Assembly (NCBI RefSeq): GCF_000230715.2
Contig: NC_019792.1
Coordinates: forward strand, 1,054,001 to 1,118,000
Direction: 5' to 3'
From: Natronobacterium gregoryi SP2
Lineage (GTDB): Archaea > Halobacteriota > Halobacteria > Halobacteriales > Natrialbaceae
Length of the DNA: 64,000 nt
The position numbers and the translations under genes are program-made. Positions within the stretch are counted from its first letter, which is position 1. Each line of letters starts with the position of its first letter. Of this stretch, positions 62,318-64,000 are shown piece by piece. The notes under the pieces are model-generated. The model was not told the DNA's origin, did not search any database, and worked only from the letters and a program-made list of their open reading frames with translations.

Positions 62318-63067
62318 CTACGGCCGCAACTCGTCTAACTCGAGGTCGAGGTCGAAGTCGGGTGCCCGGTCGGAGGCTTCGTACTCGAGCGACGGCGTCG
62401 CGTCGTCGGGCACTGCATTGTACCGCCGGAGGAACTCGACGATGCCGCGTTTGCCGCCGAAGTCTCCGCGGTACCGGCGGAAAAAGCGCGGAATCGACGC
62501 GACGTCGGCGTCGGAGTCGTACTCGACGCTCTCTTCGAGAAACCATTCGATTGCGATGTCGAGTTCTGCATCGACGTCTGCCGGCGAGTAGATCGCGATC
62601 GGCGGACTGTTCTCGGAGCCTCGACAGAGTGCGAAGTGAATCCGTGGATCACAGCCCTCGAGTCGAAACTCTCGTTCGAACGAGGAGGGAAACGGCCGCG
62701 GCAGGTAGCCAAGGCCCCATGGATGCTTCGAACTCCGCAAGAGTCCGTGTTCGATGTCGTTGAGACTCAGCCAGCAGCCGGCGACCGGAATCCGGTCCTT
62801 GCCGACGAACTTCCAGCGATCGAGAAGCCCACCCTCGAGTATCCCCGGCTCCTCTTCGAGGCGAAGTTGTGCGTAGGCGTTGTAACAGTTGAGCCAGAAC
62901 GCCAGCTTCCGCTCCCGACTGGACAGTGCCCGGGCCAGGCGAGACCGCTCGAGCGTTGCGAGTCGCTCACGCAACCGAGCGGTGTCGCCCCCCGCTACCT
63001 CGGCTCCGGTCTTGACTGCATAGAGCAGATCACCGGACAGGGAGAGCGGGTCGATCTGGGTGGACAT
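62318..63067 (-). CDS. DUF547-domain protein
   Basis: A 249-residue protein. The DUF547 core is seen in RKLAFWLNCYNAYAQLRLEE, with Cys-Tyr-Asn of the family, then DIEHGLLRSSKHPWGLGYLP and DPRIHFALCRGSENSPPIAI (conserved His and Cys). A predicted Cys-His pair recalls thiol-dependent (peptidase or transglutaminase-like) folds. The function is unknown. The C-terminus is acidic. It is divergent from the AI-2E permease gene, with a 115-bp gap. Confidence 0.85.
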   Translation of the reverse strand: MSTQIDPLSLSGDLLYAVKTGAEVAGGDTARLRERLATLERSRLARALSSRERKLAFWLNCYNAYAQLRLEEEPGILEGGLLDRWKFVGKDRIPVAGCWLSLNDIEHGLLRSSKHPWGLGYLPRPFPSSFEREFRLEGCDPRIHFALCRGSENSPPIAIYSPADVDAELDIAIEWFLEESVEYDSDADVASIPRFFRRYRGDFGGKRGIVEFLRRYNAVPDDATPSLEYEASDRAPDFDLDLELDELRP

Positions 63068-63182
63068 CCAGTTACAGATTGGCGAACCAGGATCTTGAAG
63101 CCGTGTGGCGACTCGTCACGACAGTCGCTCTCACTGACAGTCCTGGGCCGGTTTTATCGGGACAACCGTAGTGGACAGTCCC

Positions 63183-64000
63183 GTGAATCTCAGCAGGGGT
63201 TATCTCGTCGCGCTTTTCGTCGTCTTCGCGTACCTCTCGTGGCAACTCATCGATCCGTTCCTCCAGTACGTTCTCGCTGCAGTGCTGGTTGCGTTTTTGC
63301 TCTCTCCGATCCAGCGACGGCTCGAGCAGTCTCTCTCGAAGACGATCGTCGCGCTCGCGCTGGTCGCGCTCGCGCTCGTCGGCTTCATCGTCCCGTTCGC
63401 GCTCGTCGCCTTCGTCGTCGCGGACGACGCCGCGAACATCCTCCAAGAGGTCGAACCGGAAGCGCTCCGGCTGACCGAGATCGAGGACGCCATCGACGAG
63501 GAACTCGGAGTCACCGTCGACATCACGGAAGCGATCGTCGACTCCGCCGAACAGATCGGGACGATCATGCTCGAGCAGACGACGGCGTGGTTAGAAGTCC
63601 TCACCCACACCCTGATCGGCATCGGGCTAGCACTGTTCCTGCTGTTCTATCTGCTCAAAGACGGCGACGTGTTGCTGGACTGGGTACGACAGACGACGCC
63701 GCTGCCTGACGACGTCCAGGACGACCTCTACGACGAACTCGAGGAAGTTACCTGGGCAGTCCTCGCCGGTCACGTCCTGATCGCGGTCGTCGAGGGGGTG
63801 ATCGCGGGACTGGGGCTGTTCGCGACGGGGATTCCCAACGCCGCGTTTTGGACGTTCGTCATGGTCATCTTCTCGTTGATACCGCTGATCGGCGCGTTCA
63901 TCGTCTGGGGACCGGCTGTCGCCTATCTCTTCGCGACCGGTGAACCCGTCCTCGCGCTCGGTCTGGCCGTGTACAGCGCCATCGTCGTCGGGGTCGCGGA
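63183..64000 (+). CDS. AI-2E (TerQ/PerM)-family transporter, truncated by window edge
   Basis: Starts at a GTG at 63183 (NLSRGYLVALFVVFAYLSWQ); a GTG at 63171 in the same frame is also possible. It shows the AI-2E family order: two N-terminal helices (LVAFLLSPIQRRLEQSLSKT), a polar helical region, LIGIGLALFLLFYLLKDGDV, EVTWAVLAGHVLIAVVEGVI and AFWTFVMVIFSLIPLIGAFI, with the family Pro/Gly motif IPLIGAFIVWGP. The rest lies beyond the window. Members export or exchange small molecules; not all act on AI-2, and archaeal ones are uncharacterised. Confidence 0.88.
   Translation, partial: MNLSRGYLVALFVVFAYLSWQLIDPFLQYVLAAVLVAFLLSPIQRRLEQSLSKTIVALALVALALVGFIVPFALVAFVVADDAANILQEVEPEALRLTEIEDAIDEELGVTVDITEAIVDSAEQIGTIMLEQTTAWLEVLTHTLIGIGLALFLLFYLLKDGDVLLDWVRQTTPLPDDVQDDLYDELEEVTWAVLAGHVLIAVVEGVIAGLGLFATGIPNAAFWTFVMVIFSLIPLIGAFIVWGPAVAYLFATGEPVLALGLAVYSAIVVGVA

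Overview
This window is chromosomal DNA of a halophilic archaeon (class Halobacteria). The evidence is a GC-rich, strongly acidic proteome, bacterio-opsin-activator (Bat/HTH_10) regulators, a HalOD1 protein, a CetZ tubulin homologue, a SAMP-like ubiquitin-fold protein, HMG-CoA reductase, archaeosine and F420 biosynthesis genes, many tiny zinc-ribbon proteins and ISH-type insertion sequences. A member of the Natrialbales would fit, but the genus cannot be fixed from sequence alone. No rRNA, tRNA or CRISPR array was recognised.

Layout. 1-8.9 kb: a Bat-type regulator, a winged-helix protein, a membrane hydrolase, a tungsten aldehyde:ferredoxin oxidoreductase, a LOV-GAF-HTH_10 regulator, a CBS protein and the archaeosine enzyme RaSEA. 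9.0-14.3 kb: a mobile-element island. It holds two almost identical IS1595/ISH4-type elements and a larger IS5-type unit (10149-13917) whose ends carry matching terminal repeats and an 8-bp target duplication. That unit encloses a phosphate permease and a UspA protein next to a dead transposase. 14.4-28.5 kb: purQ-purS, an FAD oxidoreductase with a rhodanese, a COG0523 metallochaperone with two small partner ORFs, an acetamidase-family enzyme, purC, a chemotaxis-type transducer and cofH. 28.5-44.6 kb: DUF2267, GIDE-domain, amidohydrolase, hmgA, a frameshifted alpha/beta hydrolase, a divergent NRAMP transporter, icd, an Ntn-type asparaginase and type II methionine aminopeptidase. 44.9-53.7 kb: HIT protein, a decayed glutaredoxin, a tRNA methylthiotransferase, cofG-cofC, cetZ, a SAMP-like protein, a K+ channel and an AIM24 protein. 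53.8-64 kb: DUF418, then deoC, ribose-1,5-bisphosphate isomerase, DUF63, a PfkB kinase and a nucleoside phosphorylase, which together look like nucleoside/pentose salvage; then HNH, DUF547 and the start of an AI-2E-type permease.

Genes that work together: purS/purQ/purC (purine synthesis), cofG/cofH/cofC (F420), and the 55-60 kb nucleoside group, which matches the non-carboxylating pentose bisphosphate route described in halophilic archaea.

The most unusual observations are: (1) the IS5-type unit with passenger genes, inserted exactly between the stop codons of two convergent reading frames; (2) a dispersed palindromic repeat of about 82 bp with at least eight recognisable copies, several starting on the A of an upstream TGA stop codon; (3) three degraded or frameshifted genes (IS5 transposase, alpha/beta hydrolase, glutaredoxin).
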